The position numbers and the translations under genes are program-made. 64,000 nt of DNA, taken from the NCBI RefSeq assembly GCF_020194175.1, contig NZ_JADYVX010000010.1, positions 161,127-225,126 of the forward strand, given 5' to 3'. Positions 8,318-17,005 of the stretch are shown one piece after another (positions within the stretch are counted from its first letter, which is position 1; the number at the start of each line of letters is the position of its first letter). The notes beneath the pieces were generated by a model. The model did no database searches, was not told the DNA's origin, and saw only the letters and a list, made by a program, of their open reading frames with translations. Origin of the DNA: Bradyrhizobium sp. BRP22. Its GTDB lineage: Bacteria; Pseudomonadota; Alphaproteobacteria; Rhizobiales; Xanthobacteraceae.

Positions 8318-9004
8318 ATGACCAGCTTCCTGATCATTGACGATCACCCCCTGTTCCGCGAAGCCCTCGGCAATGCGGTGCGATTGGCGCTTCCGGAGGC
8401 TCGGATCTTTGAAGCGATGTCGATCGACGACGCGCTTCACATTCTCGCATCCGAACAGGGAATCGACCTGGCCTTGCTTGACCTGTCCCTGCCGGACGCC
8501 ATGGGATTTTCCGGCTTTCTGCGGCTCCGCGAGACCCACCCTCGCCTGCCCGTCGCCATCGTGTCGAGTGAAGAGGACCAGCACGTGGTGCGCGAGGCTA
8601 TCTCGCTCGGCGCCGCCGGCTATCTGCCGAAATCGACATCGAAGCGGGAGCTGGCATTATCGATCGAAGGCGTCCTCAGCGGTTCGGTTTCCGTGCCAAA
8701 GGATTTCGTGGCGGCGACTCGTCGAAAAAACCCAGATGGCACCCAGGCTTTACAGGCGAAGCTTCGCGAACTCACATCCCAGCAGCTTCGCGTGCTCGAC
8801 CTCCTGCGCAAGGGTTACCCAAACCGGCAAATCGCCCAGGAACTGCAACTAGCCGAGTCGACGGTCAAAGCGCACATCACGGAGATCCTGCGGAAGCTGG
8901 GCCTGTTCAGCCGCAACAAGGCGGTCATTGAGATCGGCAAGATCGACTTGCCCGATCCAAAGAGCCGACCGCCTGCCCGGACCGATCGCGGCAGGCCACA
9001 ATGA
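8318..9004 (+). CDS. NarL/LuxR-family response regulator (copy 1)
   Basis: 228 residues. A receiver domain (1-120) has acidic pocket D8-D9, phosphoacceptor D55 in LALLDLSLPD and a Lys in GYLPKSTSK. A C-terminal LuxR-type HTH (about 150-215) reads LTSQQLRVLDLLRKGYPNRQIA and STVKAHITEILRKL. The ATG at 8318 follows a GAGGGAAGG ribosome site and opens directly into the receiver; an upstream GTG at 8222 would add a non-homologous tail. It is a close paralogue of the regulator at 9295. In pseudomonads, regulators of this class control quinoprotein ethanol oxidation with FIST/NahK-like kinases, so a role in the adjacent dehydrogenase island is likely but inferred. Confidence 0.85.
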   Translation: MTSFLIIDDHPLFREALGNAVRLALPEARIFEAMSIDDALHILASEQGIDLALLDLSLPDAMGFSGFLRLRETHPRLPVAIVSSEEDQHVVREAISLGAAGYLPKSTSKRELALSIEGVLSGSVSVPKDFVAATRRKNPDGTQALQAKLRELTSQQLRVLDLLRKGYPNRQIAQELQLAESTVKAHITEILRKLGLFSRNKAVIEIGKIDLPDPKSRPPARTDRGRPQ

Positions 9005-9158
9005 ACGACGCGCAGCCATCCCGTCGGGCCGCCGCGCGACGTATGCCGGATCGCCATCCAATTGCGTCGCGCCTGGCCGTTCGGTTACATTATCCTCGCA
9101 CTGCGTTGATCTGGATCAACTCGAGCCGCCCTGCAGCGGACATGCTCCAATCTGCCTA

Positions 9159-9207
9159 GAGCATGATCCGGAAAAGTGGAGACCGGTTTTCCGAAAAGAT
9201 CATGCTC
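9159..9207. repeat. 49-nt palindromic repeat, copy A
   Basis: Inverted ends GAGCATGATC...GATCATGCTC flank a conserved middle (CGGAAAAGTGG...CCGGTTTTCCG) that is itself self-complementary, so it folds into one long hairpin. The same element recurs at 18577-18625 and 59529-59577 with few changes. It is intergenic, between the two response regulators. Confidence 0.9.
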
Positions 9208-9294
9208 AAACAGAGAGCTAGAGCGGGATGACGATTCGAAGAAAAGTCATCACGTTCTAGGCTATGGCAACGAGCGACCAGGGAGCGGCTTAGC

Positions 9295-9984
9295 TTGACG
9301 CGATTTCTGATCGTCGAAGACCATCCGCTATTTTGCGAAGCGCTTGAGCTGGCTCTGCGCATGGCGGTTCCGGACGCCGATATTCTTCAGGCGACTTCGA
9401 TCGATGAAGCGATCGACTTGCTGTCGTCGTCCGTCGATGGCATTGACCTGATCCTTCTCGATCTGTCGACGCCGGGTACGACAGGATTGTCCGGCATCAT
9501 CCGCATTCGCAAAGCGTTTCCCCGCAATCCGGTCGTCGTCGTTTCAGCGCACCAGGATCCACAAATCGTGGCCAGCGCGCTCTCACTCGGCATATCCGGT
9601 TACATACCGAAATCGTCATCGAAGCAGGAACTCGCTCACTCGATAGCAGAAGCGCTGCGCGGCTCGATTTGCCTGCCGAAGAACTATCGCGCCGTGACTC
9701 GCCGGCGCCGAGGGCCTGCTCAGGAACTGCTGAAGCGTCTGCATGATCTGACGCCACAGCAGCTGCGTGTCCTCGAAATGCTGCGACGCGGTCTGCAGAA
9801 CAAGCAGATCGCATACGAGCTCAATATCTCCGAGACCACGGTGAAGGTCCACGTTTCAGATATTCTACGCAAGCTCAATGTTCTCAGTCGCACCAGGGTT
9901 ATCGTCGAAATGTCCAAGATTGATTTCGCGAACCTGGCCGCCAACAAGGCGGTCACCGATCGCAGTGAAAGCGATGCGCCGTAA
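9295..9984 (+). CDS. NarL/LuxR-family response regulator (copy 2)
   Basis: 229 residues with the same layout as the regulator at 8318: receiver with E8-D9 pocket and phosphoacceptor D56 in LILLDLSTPG, and a LuxR HTH with LTPQQLRVLEMLRRGLQNKQIA and TTVKVHVSDILRKL. The frame begins with TTG at 9295 (TTGACGCGATTTCTG), directly in register with the receiver start and preceded by AGGGAGCGG; no ATG gives a full receiver. The two regulators clearly arose by duplication. They are convergent with the kinase/FIST operon on the other strand. One kinase for two regulators suggests branched signalling, or that one copy answers to another kinase. Confidence 0.85.
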   Translation: MTRFLIVEDHPLFCEALELALRMAVPDADILQATSIDEAIDLLSSSVDGIDLILLDLSTPGTTGLSGIIRIRKAFPRNPVVVVSAHQDPQIVASALSLGISGYIPKSSSKQELAHSIAEALRGSICLPKNYRAVTRRRRGPAQELLKRLHDLTPQQLRVLEMLRRGLQNKQIAYELNISETTVKVHVSDILRKLNVLSRTRVIVEMSKIDFANLAANKAVTDRSESDAP

Positions 9985-9997
9985 TCGGTCAACCGGG

Positions 9998-11353
9998 CTA
10001 TGTGAGCAGGAATGAAAGCAGAGCCCGCATTTCCGCCGGCTTTACCGGCTTCTTTATCACCTCGAGCCCGTAGAAACTCGCTTCCTTTGCAGCCTTTTCG
10101 GAGTAGTCCGCGGTGATGATCATCGCGGGAACGTCCTTCTTCATCGACTGCCTGATCTCCCGAACGGCCATCAGCCCGCTCTCGCCATGATCCAGGTGAA
10201 GATCCGCGACGATCGTATCCGGCGCTCCCCCTAACTCGCTGAGGCGCTGCAGGGCGTCTGTCGTCGACCGTGTTGTCGCGACGTCGCACCCCCACCCTTC
10301 CAACAAAGCGGCCATCGCCTCCGCACCTGATGGATCGTTCTCGATCAACAGGATCTTGGCTCCCTCCAATCCGCCATATCGACGATCGACGAGCTGAACC
10401 TCGTGCGATTCATCAACGACACTAGCGGAATCAGCCAGAGGCAATTCCAGGAAGAAGGTCGAACCCCGGCTCACTTCCGACGAGATTCGGACTTCATGGC
10501 CGAGGGCCGTTGCGAAGCGACGGACGATCGAGAGACCGAGCCCGAAGCCGGCCTGATCGTTGGCGCCCACGTCGCCGCGCTGGAACTCTCTGAATATTGC
10601 CTCCTGCTGCGCCTTGGGAATTCCCGGTCCCGTATCGGACACCTGGATGCAGACACGGTCGCCGCGTCGCCTGCATCCCATCACGACACCGCCGGCCCTG
10701 GTATATCGCAGCGCATTCGCCAACAAGTTCTGCAGGATGCGCCTGAGCATCATCGAATCCGAGGCAACAGCGAGCGACGAAGGACAAATCCGCAGCGAAA
10801 GACCTTGCTTCTCGGCAATCGGCTCGAACTCGCTGCGAAGCTGCTCAAACGGAAGGGCGACAGCAATCGGCCGCACCTCCGGTCGCAGCGCGCCGGCGTC
10901 CAACTTCGCCATTTCCAGCAGCGAACGCAGCAAATCCTCGAGGGTTATCAGCGATCGATCGACCTGCTCCACAAGCAACATTCCGTCCTTGGCCTCCATC
11001 AGCTCCGCAAGCGCCGATAGCGTCAGCCGGGCAGCGTTCAGCGGCTGCAATAGGTCGTGAGTGACGGAGATCAACACCGACGATTTCAAGGAACTTGCCG
11101 CTTCGGCCTTTTGTTTGGCGCGATACAGGCTTTCGTTGGTTTTCTCGATGGAGTGCAGCGCATCCCGTAGCTGTTGGGTCCGTTCACGAACCTGATGGTC
11201 CAATGCGATAGCCGTCTCGAATAACGAGAACGCGTTGAACTGCTGATCCATTGAACGCTCGACGCGAGACATCAACGCCGCGTTGATCTTCCTGAGCTTC
11301 GCGGTCTCACGTTGAGACTCTTCGAGCACGCTGTGATTTTCCTTCGTTTCCAT
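9998..11353 (-). CDS. Soluble hybrid histidine kinase (NahK/ErcS'-like)
   Basis: 451 residues from the ATG at 11353, which overlaps the stop of the upstream FIST gene (TGATG). A coiled N-terminal helix region (about 1-90) leads into the HisKA domain with H99 in SVTHDLLQPL. The HATPase has an N-box (NLLANALRY), DTGPGIP and GFGLGLSIV. A C-terminal receiver follows with phosphoacceptor D384 in TIVADLHLD. There is no membrane segment and no PAS domain, so the input must come from a partner, most simply the co-encoded FIST protein. The HDLLQPL box is typical of NahK-type kinases. Likely targets are the two NarL-type regulators encoded next door. Confidence 0.85.
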   Translation of the reverse strand: METKENHSVLEESQRETAKLRKINAALMSRVERSMDQQFNAFSLFETAIALDHQVRERTQQLRDALHSIEKTNESLYRAKQKAEAASSLKSSVLISVTHDLLQPLNAARLTLSALAELMEAKDGMLLVEQVDRSLITLEDLLRSLLEMAKLDAGALRPEVRPIAVALPFEQLRSEFEPIAEKQGLSLRICPSSLAVASDSMMLRRILQNLLANALRYTRAGGVVMGCRRRGDRVCIQVSDTGPGIPKAQQEAIFREFQRGDVGANDQAGFGLGLSIVRRFATALGHEVRISSEVSRGSTFFLELPLADSASVVDESHEVQLVDRRYGGLEGAKILLIENDPSGAEAMAALLEGWGCDVATTRSTTDALQRLSELGGAPDTIVADLHLDHGESGLMAVREIRQSMKKDVPAMIITADYSEKAAKEASFYGLEVIKKPVKPAEMRALLSFLLT

Positions 11354-12519
11354 CAGACTGGCCGCCTGCCTATGGCCACCCCGGTAAACGTCTGGTTGAC
11401 ATGCATCGAACCATACTGTTCGCCGTAGGTATGGAAGCCGATAACGCCATTCAGGCGGTAAAGCTCCGACATATCTCGCGCCAGTTGATGCTGTTCGGCA
11501 TCCAGGCGGCGCAAGATGCATTCGAACCCGATATAGAGAGAAACGTCGCCTATCTCATTGCGTGCCTTGGAGAAGGCGTCCAGCGTCGCATCGACCAGGC
11601 TTTGCGACGTCGCTGCAGTCAGGACCATGCCTTCGTCGATCGCGCAAAAGAAACGCAATGATCCATCGGGATCCACGCGCTGAATCGATCGTGCATAGTA
11701 TGCGCCACCAACCCGTACCAGCACCGGATGGGACGCAAATGAAAACGGATCCAGCTTGTTGTCCACGATTCCGACGGCGCGCGAATATTCTTCTGACGCG
11801 GGTTCGGCGTTCAATTCCTTGACCACCCGCTGCTCGATGTCGGCATCCGTTACGACCATCTTCTTCGAAGAAGGCACGAAATTGTCACACTTGAATACGT
11901 GAAACGGCAGCGATGTGTTGAGCAGTATCAAGAGCGCAGCGTCGGTGTGAGCCTCGCCATCGAAAAACACCCAGGTCTTTTCGAAGCGCAAACCATCCCC
12001 TGCCGATCCCCCGACGATCGGAATACTGTCGAGCGACGCGTAGATGGCGGACATGACGGCTTCTTCGCGCCGGCACATGCCGTCGATCAACACCAGCCCG
12101 AACGAACGGCTGCCGTCGACCTCAGTCTCGCCCCGAAGCAATTCCTGTCGAAGCTCGCTCCCGATCCTCCGACCATCCTCGACGCGAAAATTTCTAAGGT
12201 TGAGAATTGGGCGAGCAACGACACGGAAATCGCGCTTACTGAACGCCAAGGCGACGACGCTGTTTTCATCCCACCCATCGGGCGCTAACTCGCCAGCGGT
12301 CGTGCAGCCGTATACCGGCGCATCCGCGAAGTGATTCACAATCTCCGCCACAAAGAGATGTGGATCATAGTACGGCGAGACAAAGACCAGGACCATGGCA
12401 AGATCGTCAGAGGGCAACTGGCCGGCGATTTCAGCCGCGGCCTCATTCGGGGTCCGCGCTTTCGCCTTGACGGCCGCCACACCATATGTACCGCCAAACC
12501 GAATATCGGTTTGCTCCAC
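11353..12519 (-). CDS. FIST-domain sensor protein (NosP-like)
   Basis: 388 residues with FIST_N (about 35-240: DLAMVLVFVSPYYDP, VYGCTTAGELAPDGW, IPIVGGSAGDGL) and FIST_C (about 250-385: SFASHPVLVRVGGAYYARSIQRV, NGVIGFHTYGEQYG). FIST proteins are cytosolic sensors; NosP members bind haem and nitric oxide and are typically encoded beside a NahK-type kinase, as here. The stop overlaps the kinase start, so the two are made together. It could sense NO, amino acids or another ligand; the sequence does not decide this. The pairing with a dehydrogenase island suggests a metabolite or redox cue, by inference. Confidence 0.85.
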   Translation of the reverse strand: MEQTDIRFGGTYGVAAVKAKARTPNEAAAEIAGQLPSDDLAMVLVFVSPYYDPHLFVAEIVNHFADAPVYGCTTAGELAPDGWDENSVVALAFSKRDFRVVARPILNLRNFRVEDGRRIGSELRQELLRGETEVDGSRSFGLVLIDGMCRREEAVMSAIYASLDSIPIVGGSAGDGLRFEKTWVFFDGEAHTDAALLILLNTSLPFHVFKCDNFVPSSKKMVVTDADIEQRVVKELNAEPASEEYSRAVGIVDNKLDPFSFASHPVLVRVGGAYYARSIQRVDPDGSLRFFCAIDEGMVLTAATSQSLVDATLDAFSKARNEIGDVSLYIGFECILRRLDAEQHQLARDMSELYRLNGVIGFHTYGEQYGSMHVNQTFTGVAIGRRPV

Positions 12520-13077
12520 TGGTCTCCCTCCCGATCGTCACCCGGTCTAACGCCAAGTCGTTTGAAGATTAGATGCATTTTCTGTTCGGCGCAAACCGTC
12601 ATCCAGCTCAGCGCTGTATGCTGCACTCGATCCAGTCGGACCAATATGAAACATGCTTGTCGGCCGGGAGGGAGGTCTGTTGTCCCGACAGATTGTTTTC
12701 GCCCGGAGTGGCTGTTACTTGAGACTGAGTACGCCGACCGCACCAGTTTCGCACCAGAAACGACGTCACCGAAACCCGACAAAGGCGACCGAGCGAAGAC
12801 GAAAATACAGCAAAGTCAGCGGACGCGACCGATATCCTCCCGCTCATAACGGTTCTGGCTGCAGGTTCGATTCAGGCTAAACGAGCAGCAGATCGATAGC
12901 TGGTCATAGTCCCTTGCGGAGGGTGCCCGATTCTCGCCCCAGTATCTGCGACATGTCAAAGAGTTTGAAGTAATCCTTCTGAGCAGCGGATACTGGTGCG
13001 CGAAGCCCTTCCCAGCTCCATCCTCTTTCTTCGCCGCGGCATCCAATTGCACGAGCCGCTCGTAGCGGCCGTTCCTC
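12520..13077. other. Gap: FIST promoter region and tRNA-like scrap
   Basis: No supported gene. The left part must hold the promoter for the FIST/kinase operon. Around 12841-12880 the sequence CTCATAACGGTT followed by GCAGGTTCGATTC looks like the anticodon and T-loop half of a Met-type tRNA, but its stems do not pair properly. It may be an eroded attachment-site copy connected with the recombinase remnant that follows. Confidence 0.35.
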
Positions 13078-14170
13078 TTGACATACGGATACGCCGCGGT
13101 CGCCGGAAGGAGCGGCGAACGAGTCATCGTCGAGGCCAAGGCGGAGGTGATACGGCGCATCTTCCAGGAATACGTGGATGGTCGGACGCCTCGCGAAATC
13201 GCGCACGATCTCAATAAGGAGAGGGTATCACCTCCGCGGGGGCGGGCATGGAATGCCTCAACTATCAATGGCAATCTCGAGAGGGGTGCTGGCATTCTGC
13301 AGAACGAGCTTTATGTAAGGCGCCTCGTCTGGAACAAAGTCAGAATGGTGAAAGATCCCGACTCGGGAAAGCGCCTGTCACGACCAAATCCTAAGAGTGA
13401 CTGGCAGGTGGCTGAAGTGCCGCATCTTGCAATTGTTAATCGAGAGCTATTCACAGCTGCTCAGCAACGCAAAGAGGAGCGCAGTCACACCCATCCCAGC
13501 CATCAACGCCGGCCTCGTCGGATGCTATCTGGCCTGCTCCGTTGCGGCTCGGCATGGCAACCAATGGGCGCGACAAATCAGGACGTGTTCGCATTCGCTG
13601 CTCGGCGGCGACGGAGAGCGGCACGTGTCCGGACGCCAAGGCCTTTTATTTAGACACTGTCGAGAGCGCGGTCCTCAACCGGCCAAAGGCCGAATTGCGC
13701 GCGCCGAAGGTTATCTCAGAATACGTACGCACGTATCTCGAGGAGCGGAAGCGCCTCGCAGCCACATCACATGCAAAACGGCAGCGCCTTGAGCAGCAGC
13801 TTGGGCAATTAAACCGGGAAATCGAACGATTGGTGGATGCGATCGCGAAAGGACATGGCGATCCATCCGTTCTCGGACCGCGATCGACTACCTTAGATGC
13901 CGAACGAAAGCGGATATCTGAGAGTTGCAGAGTGACCGCCCGCCCCGAAGGAAGTCGCGCTGCATCCGGCCATCCTCAAACGAGGAGCAACTCGGTCGGC
14001 TTGAAGAAGCACTGGCTAAAGGTGTCAGTGCGGGCGACGGAGAGGCCCCAGAAGCCATCAGAGACCTGGTCGAGACGGTCACTGTGTTCCCCGATCCAGG
14101 ACGCCCAGGTGGTGTAGCCGTGGAGATAGCAGGCCGGCTAAAACGCCCTGCTCGGGGAAAAGGCCTATCC
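13078..14170 (+). pseudogene. Large serine recombinase remnant
   Basis: Three consecutive frames read as the middle and C-terminal parts of a serine site-specific recombinase. Frame 1 (13078-about 13545) has AEVIRRIFQEYVDGRTPREIAHDLN, GILQNELYVRRLVWNKVRMVKDP and RRMLSGLLRCG. Frame 2 (about 13545-13935) has GRVRIRCSAATESGTCP and a coiled coil (KRQRLEQQLGQLNREIERLV). Frame 3 runs from about 13935. The catalytic N-terminal resolvase domain with its Ser is absent, since stops precede the first frame. It lies directly against the 3' end of tRNA-Met, the usual position of integrases in tRNA-targeted islands. It is dead as an enzyme. Confidence 0.75.
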
Positions 14171-14199
14171 AAACCACGTCAAAGGAGTGTGGGGAAAGG

Positions 14200-14276
14200 T
14201 GGTAGCGGGGGAGGGACTCGAACCCCCGACCCCAGGATTATGATTCCCGTGCTCTAACCAGCTGAGCTACCCCGCC
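14200..14276 (-). tRNA. tRNA-Met (CAT anticodon)
   Basis: A 77-nt cloverleaf with CCA encoded. The acceptor stem GGCGGGG pairs with CCCCGCT (terminal G-U). The anticodon stem CGGGA/TCCTG holds loop ATCATAA with CAT at 14240-14242. The T-stem GGGGG/CCCTC encloses TTCGAGT. CAT could also mean tRNA-Ile2 after lysidine modification; the body looks like elongator Met. A recombinase remnant abuts its 3' end. Confidence 0.92.
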
Positions 14277-14404
14277 ACGGTAGCGCCGTTGCGGCATGGG
14301 AATGCCGCGGCGCGAATGCGCGGCATATAAGGAGTGGGCAGACGGCCTGTCAAGCAAAGCAGGCCGGCGGCCGATTCTTCTGCCAAGTGGCTGCAAAACG
14401 GCCG

Positions 14405-14764
14405 CTATTTTGGCCGGACGGAGGGATCGCCGCCGGGGCTGCCGGGTGGCGGGATCACCGGGGTATTGCCGCCATTGGGCGGCGGCGCGTGCATTTCCGG
14501 ATCGACGCCCGCGGGCGGGCACAACACGCCGTCGGAACGTGAAAGCCTTTCGCCGAGCGGCTCGGATCGCTGGCCGGTGGTCGTGTCCGGAGCCGCGTTG
14601 GGGTTCGCCGGGCGTTGCATCGGGGTGCAATTCTCGCCGCGCTGCGGCTGGGGCGGCGCGGTTTGCGGCGGGGGCGTCGTCGGCGCAGGCGGGGCCTGCG
14701 CGACCGCCGCCCCGGACATCGCCATCAGCATACCGAAAAAGAGAAGTGACTGGTTCATCCGCAT
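14405..14764 (-). CDS. Proline-rich secreted protein of unknown function
   Basis: 119 residues (117 if the second Met is used). A signal peptide occupies residues 1-23 (LLFFGMLMAMSGAAVAQ-A). The rest is low-complexity Pro/Gln/Thr/Gly with two cysteines (in GENCTPM and GVLCPP), which could form one disulphide. No domain is recognisable. Pro-rich periplasmic proteins of this size are common in bradyrhizobia. It lies between tRNA-Met and the methyltransferase gene on the same strand, and its codon bias fits the neighbours, so I regard it as real. Confidence 0.65.
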   Translation of the reverse strand: MRMNQSLLFFGMLMAMSGAAVAQAPPAPTTPPPQTAPPQPQRGENCTPMQRPANPNAAPDTTTGQRSEPLGERLSRSDGVLCPPAGVDPEMHAPPPNGGNTPVIPPPGSPGGDPSVRPK

Positions 14765-14816
14765 GCAAAGAAAACGGCGGGCGGGCGCGGTGGTTCCGAA
14801 CCAACCAAAAACACGT

Positions 14817-15455
14817 TCACGATTTACGGAAGCGGATCAGTGAAAAGTGCCCCATCGGCGGCATCGGGCGCCGCTCAGCGAGGGTGACGCCGCCATGCTT
14901 CTTGGCCCAATCGGCGAGTCGCGCCCATGGAAATTCCGGTCGCCAGCCGAGCCTTCGCGCAAGCGGCGCAAAGGCCAGTTCGAACAGGCGCCGCGGCCCG
15001 CTTTCAGCGCCGATATGATTGACCAGGATCAGTTCACCGCCGGGTTTCAGAACGCGGATGAAATCATCCAGCGTCGCCTCGGGATCCGGCACCGCCGTGA
15101 TGACATATTGCGCAACGACCGCATCGAAGAATGCATCCGGGAACGCCAGGTTCTTGGCATCCATCACCGCCAGCATCTCGACATTGGTCAAGCCCAGCGC
15201 ACGCACGCGCTGCTGCGCCCGCCGCAACATCGGCTCGGAAATATCGACGCCGCAAAGTCTGGTGCTGCGTGAATAGTCCGCCAACGACAGTCCGGTGCCG
15301 ACGCCGACATCGAGCACGCGGCCGCCGATCCGGTCGGCCTCCGCGATCGTCGATTGCCGGCCCTGATCGAACACCTTGCCGAACACGAAATCGTAGATCG
15401 GCGCCCAGCGCCCATAGGCCTTTTCGACCCCCTCGCGGTCGATATCCCCAGCCAT
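14817..15455 (-). CDS. SAM-dependent methyltransferase, PmtA-like
   Basis: 212 residues from the ATG at 15455; the longer open frame upstream lies inside mnmA. Class I methyltransferase fold: motif I VLDVGVGTGLSL (about 48-59), acidic CGVDIS after strand 2, FDAVVAQYVITAVPDP as motif IV, and VLKPGGELILVNHI. The N-terminus YGRWAPIYDFVFG resembles the Rhodobacter-type phosphatidylethanolamine N-methyltransferase PmtA, which makes phosphatidylcholine. Related families methylate other small molecules, so the substrate is probable, not certain. It lies 19 nt downstream of mnmA on the same strand and is probably co-transcribed. Confidence 0.75.
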   Translation of the reverse strand: MAGDIDREGVEKAYGRWAPIYDFVFGKVFDQGRQSTIAEADRIGGRVLDVGVGTGLSLADYSRSTRLCGVDISEPMLRRAQQRVRALGLTNVEMLAVMDAKNLAFPDAFFDAVVAQYVITAVPDPEATLDDFIRVLKPGGELILVNHIGAESGPRRLFELAFAPLARRLGWRPEFPWARLADWAKKHGGVTLAERRPMPPMGHFSLIRFRKS

Positions 15456-15474
15456 CCCCTGCCCCGAATTTATG

Positions 15475-16665
15475 TCAGCGCACAGCCTCGGCAAGCGGCG
15501 GTGCCGCCGCCGCGACCTTCTTCGCGGCCGCGCTCTTGATGAATCCGCCGCCGAGCACGCGCGCCTGGCCTGACGGCGCGTCGTAGAACACGCAAGCCTG
15601 GCCGGGCGATACGCCCTCTTCGCCGGCGACCAGTTCGACCTCGTAGCCGCGATCGGTCCTGCGCAGGAACGCCGGCTGCGGCGCACGCGTCGAGCGCACG
15701 CGCACGAACATCTCCATGCCATCGCCGATGACGCCATCGAGCGCGCCATCGCCGATCCAATTGACGTCGCGCAAGAGAATGCGGTCCATACGCAGCGCTT
15801 CGCGCGGGCCGACCACGACGCGGCGGCTCGCCGCATCCAGCCTCACGACATAGAGCGGCGCCCCGGTCGCGATCCCCAGCCCCTTGCGCTGGCCTACGGT
15901 GAAATGAACGATGCCCTGATGCTGGCCGATCACCTTGCCGTCGAGATCGACGATGTCGCCGGGCGCGACCGCGTTCGGCTTCAGACGGCTGACGATGTCG
16001 GTGTAGCGGCCGGTCGGCACGAAGCAGATGTCCTGGCTGTCCTGCTTGTCGGCGATCTCAAGGTCGAAGCGGCGCGCGAGTTCGCGAACCTGCGGCTTGG
16101 TCATGTCGCCGAGCGGAAAGCGCAAATAGTCGAGTTGCTCGCGCGTGGTCGCGAACAGGAAATAGCTCTGGTCGCGATCGGCATCGGCGGCGCACACCAT
16201 CGCCCGCGATCCGTCGGCGAGGCGGCGCGAGGCGACATAATGTCCGGTCGCGAGCACGGCGGCACCGAGCTCGCGCGCGGTCGCGAGCAGATCGCGGAAC
16301 TTGATCGCGCGATTGCACTCGATGCACGGCACCGGCGTCTCGCCGAGCGCATAACTGTCGGCGAAATTGTCGATCACCGATTCGCGGAAACGGCTCTCAT
16401 AGTCGAGCACATAGTGCGGAATGCCGATCCGCTGGGCGACATTGCGGGCGTCGTGGATATCCCGGCCGGCGCAGCAGGCGCCCTTGCGATGGGTCGCAGC
16501 GCCATGGTCGTAAAGCTGCAGCGTGATCCCGACCACGTCATAGCCTTCCGACTTCAAGAGCGCAGCCGTCACCGATGAGTCCACGCCGCCGGACATGGCG
16601 ACCACGACCCTGGTGTCCTCGGGACGGCCTTCGAGATCGAGACTGTTGCGCATGAAAGAGGTCAT
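15475..16665 (-). CDS. mnmA: tRNA-specific 2-thiouridylase MnmA
   Basis: 396 residues. It thiolates U34 of tRNA Lys, Glu and Gln using sulphur relayed from IscS. The ATP-binding PP-loop SGGVDSS is at residues 25-31, the catalytic Cys is in [11 protein letters not shown] and the persulphide Cys in [21 protein letters not shown] marks the central domain, and the C-terminal beta barrel ends in an Ala-rich tail slightly longer than usual. The ATG at 16665 gives MTSFMRN; a start at M5 is also possible. It is a housekeeping gene with a complete set of key residues. Confidence 0.95.
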   Translation of the reverse strand: MTSFMRNSLDLEGRPEDTRVVVAMSGGVDSSVTAALLKSEGYDVVGITLQLYDHGAATHRKGACCAGRDIHDARNVAQRIGIPHYVLDYESRFRESVIDNFADSYALGETPVPCIECNRAIKFRDLLATARELGAAVLATGHYVASRRLADGSRAMVCAADADRDQSYFLFATTREQLDYLRFPLGDMTKPQVRELARRFDLEIADKQDSQDICFVPTGRYTDIVSRLKPNAVAPGDIVDLDGKVIGQHQGIVHFTVGQRKGLGIATGAPLYVVRLDAASRRVVVGPREALRMDRILLRDVNWIGDGALDGVIGDGMEMFVRVRSTRAPQPAFLRRTDRGYEVELVAGEEGVSPGQACVFYDAPSGQARVLGGGFIKSAAAKKVAAAAPPLAEAVR

Positions 16666-16938
16666 CGATTCTATCGCGAGCAGCCTTTGCCCCCGCGACC
16701 AGCGTTAAAAGCGGACTTTGCCCAGAAGGCTTTGAAGCATCGCCGAAAAAGGCTGGTTTGCCTCGTCGGGGCGCAAGAAAAGCCACCCTTTTAATATAGG
16801 CCGTATCGCCGCGAAGCAATCAGCCGTGCTTGGCACAGATACAGACGGCAAATCTTGCCGCCGGGCAAAAAGCGAACCGCTGCGGCGTCGTTCCAAATCC
16901 GGCGATCTGCTCATAAGTCATTGTAATATAATGATATT

Positions 16939-16954
16939 TTAAGAACGACTTAAG
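16939..16954. promoter_or_regulatory. CtrA-like binding site before fliK
   Basis: TTAA-N7-TTAAG, one base from the CtrA consensus TTAA-N7-TTAAC. It lies 52 nt upstream of the fliK start and abuts the sigma-54-like element. Confidence 0.5.
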
Positions 16955-16970
16955 TGGCCTGCTCTTTGCT
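16955..16970 (+). promoter_or_regulatory. Sigma-54-like promoter of fliK
   Basis: TGGCCTGCTCTTTGCT has GG and GC at the required spacing (first G to the G of GC 12 nt apart) and matches TGGC and TTGC of the consensus. The sigma-54 activator FlbD is encoded at 24465. Confidence 0.55.
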
Positions 16971-17005
16971 GGTGGGGAACTGAAATTCCATCCCGAGGGT
17001 CGGTC

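Larger units (their letters stand above)
16666..17005. other. Gap holding the fliK promoter region
   Basis: No supported gene in 340 bases. An AT-rich island at 16920-16955, unlike the surrounding GC-rich DNA, leads into a CtrA-like site and a sigma-54-like promoter just before fliK. The mnmA promoter must also lie here, on the other strand. Confidence 0.6.

Noticed and set aside
12841..12880. tRNA gene
   Set aside because: The T-loop-like and CAT-like parts are present but stems do not pair and no acceptor half exists; at most a scrap.
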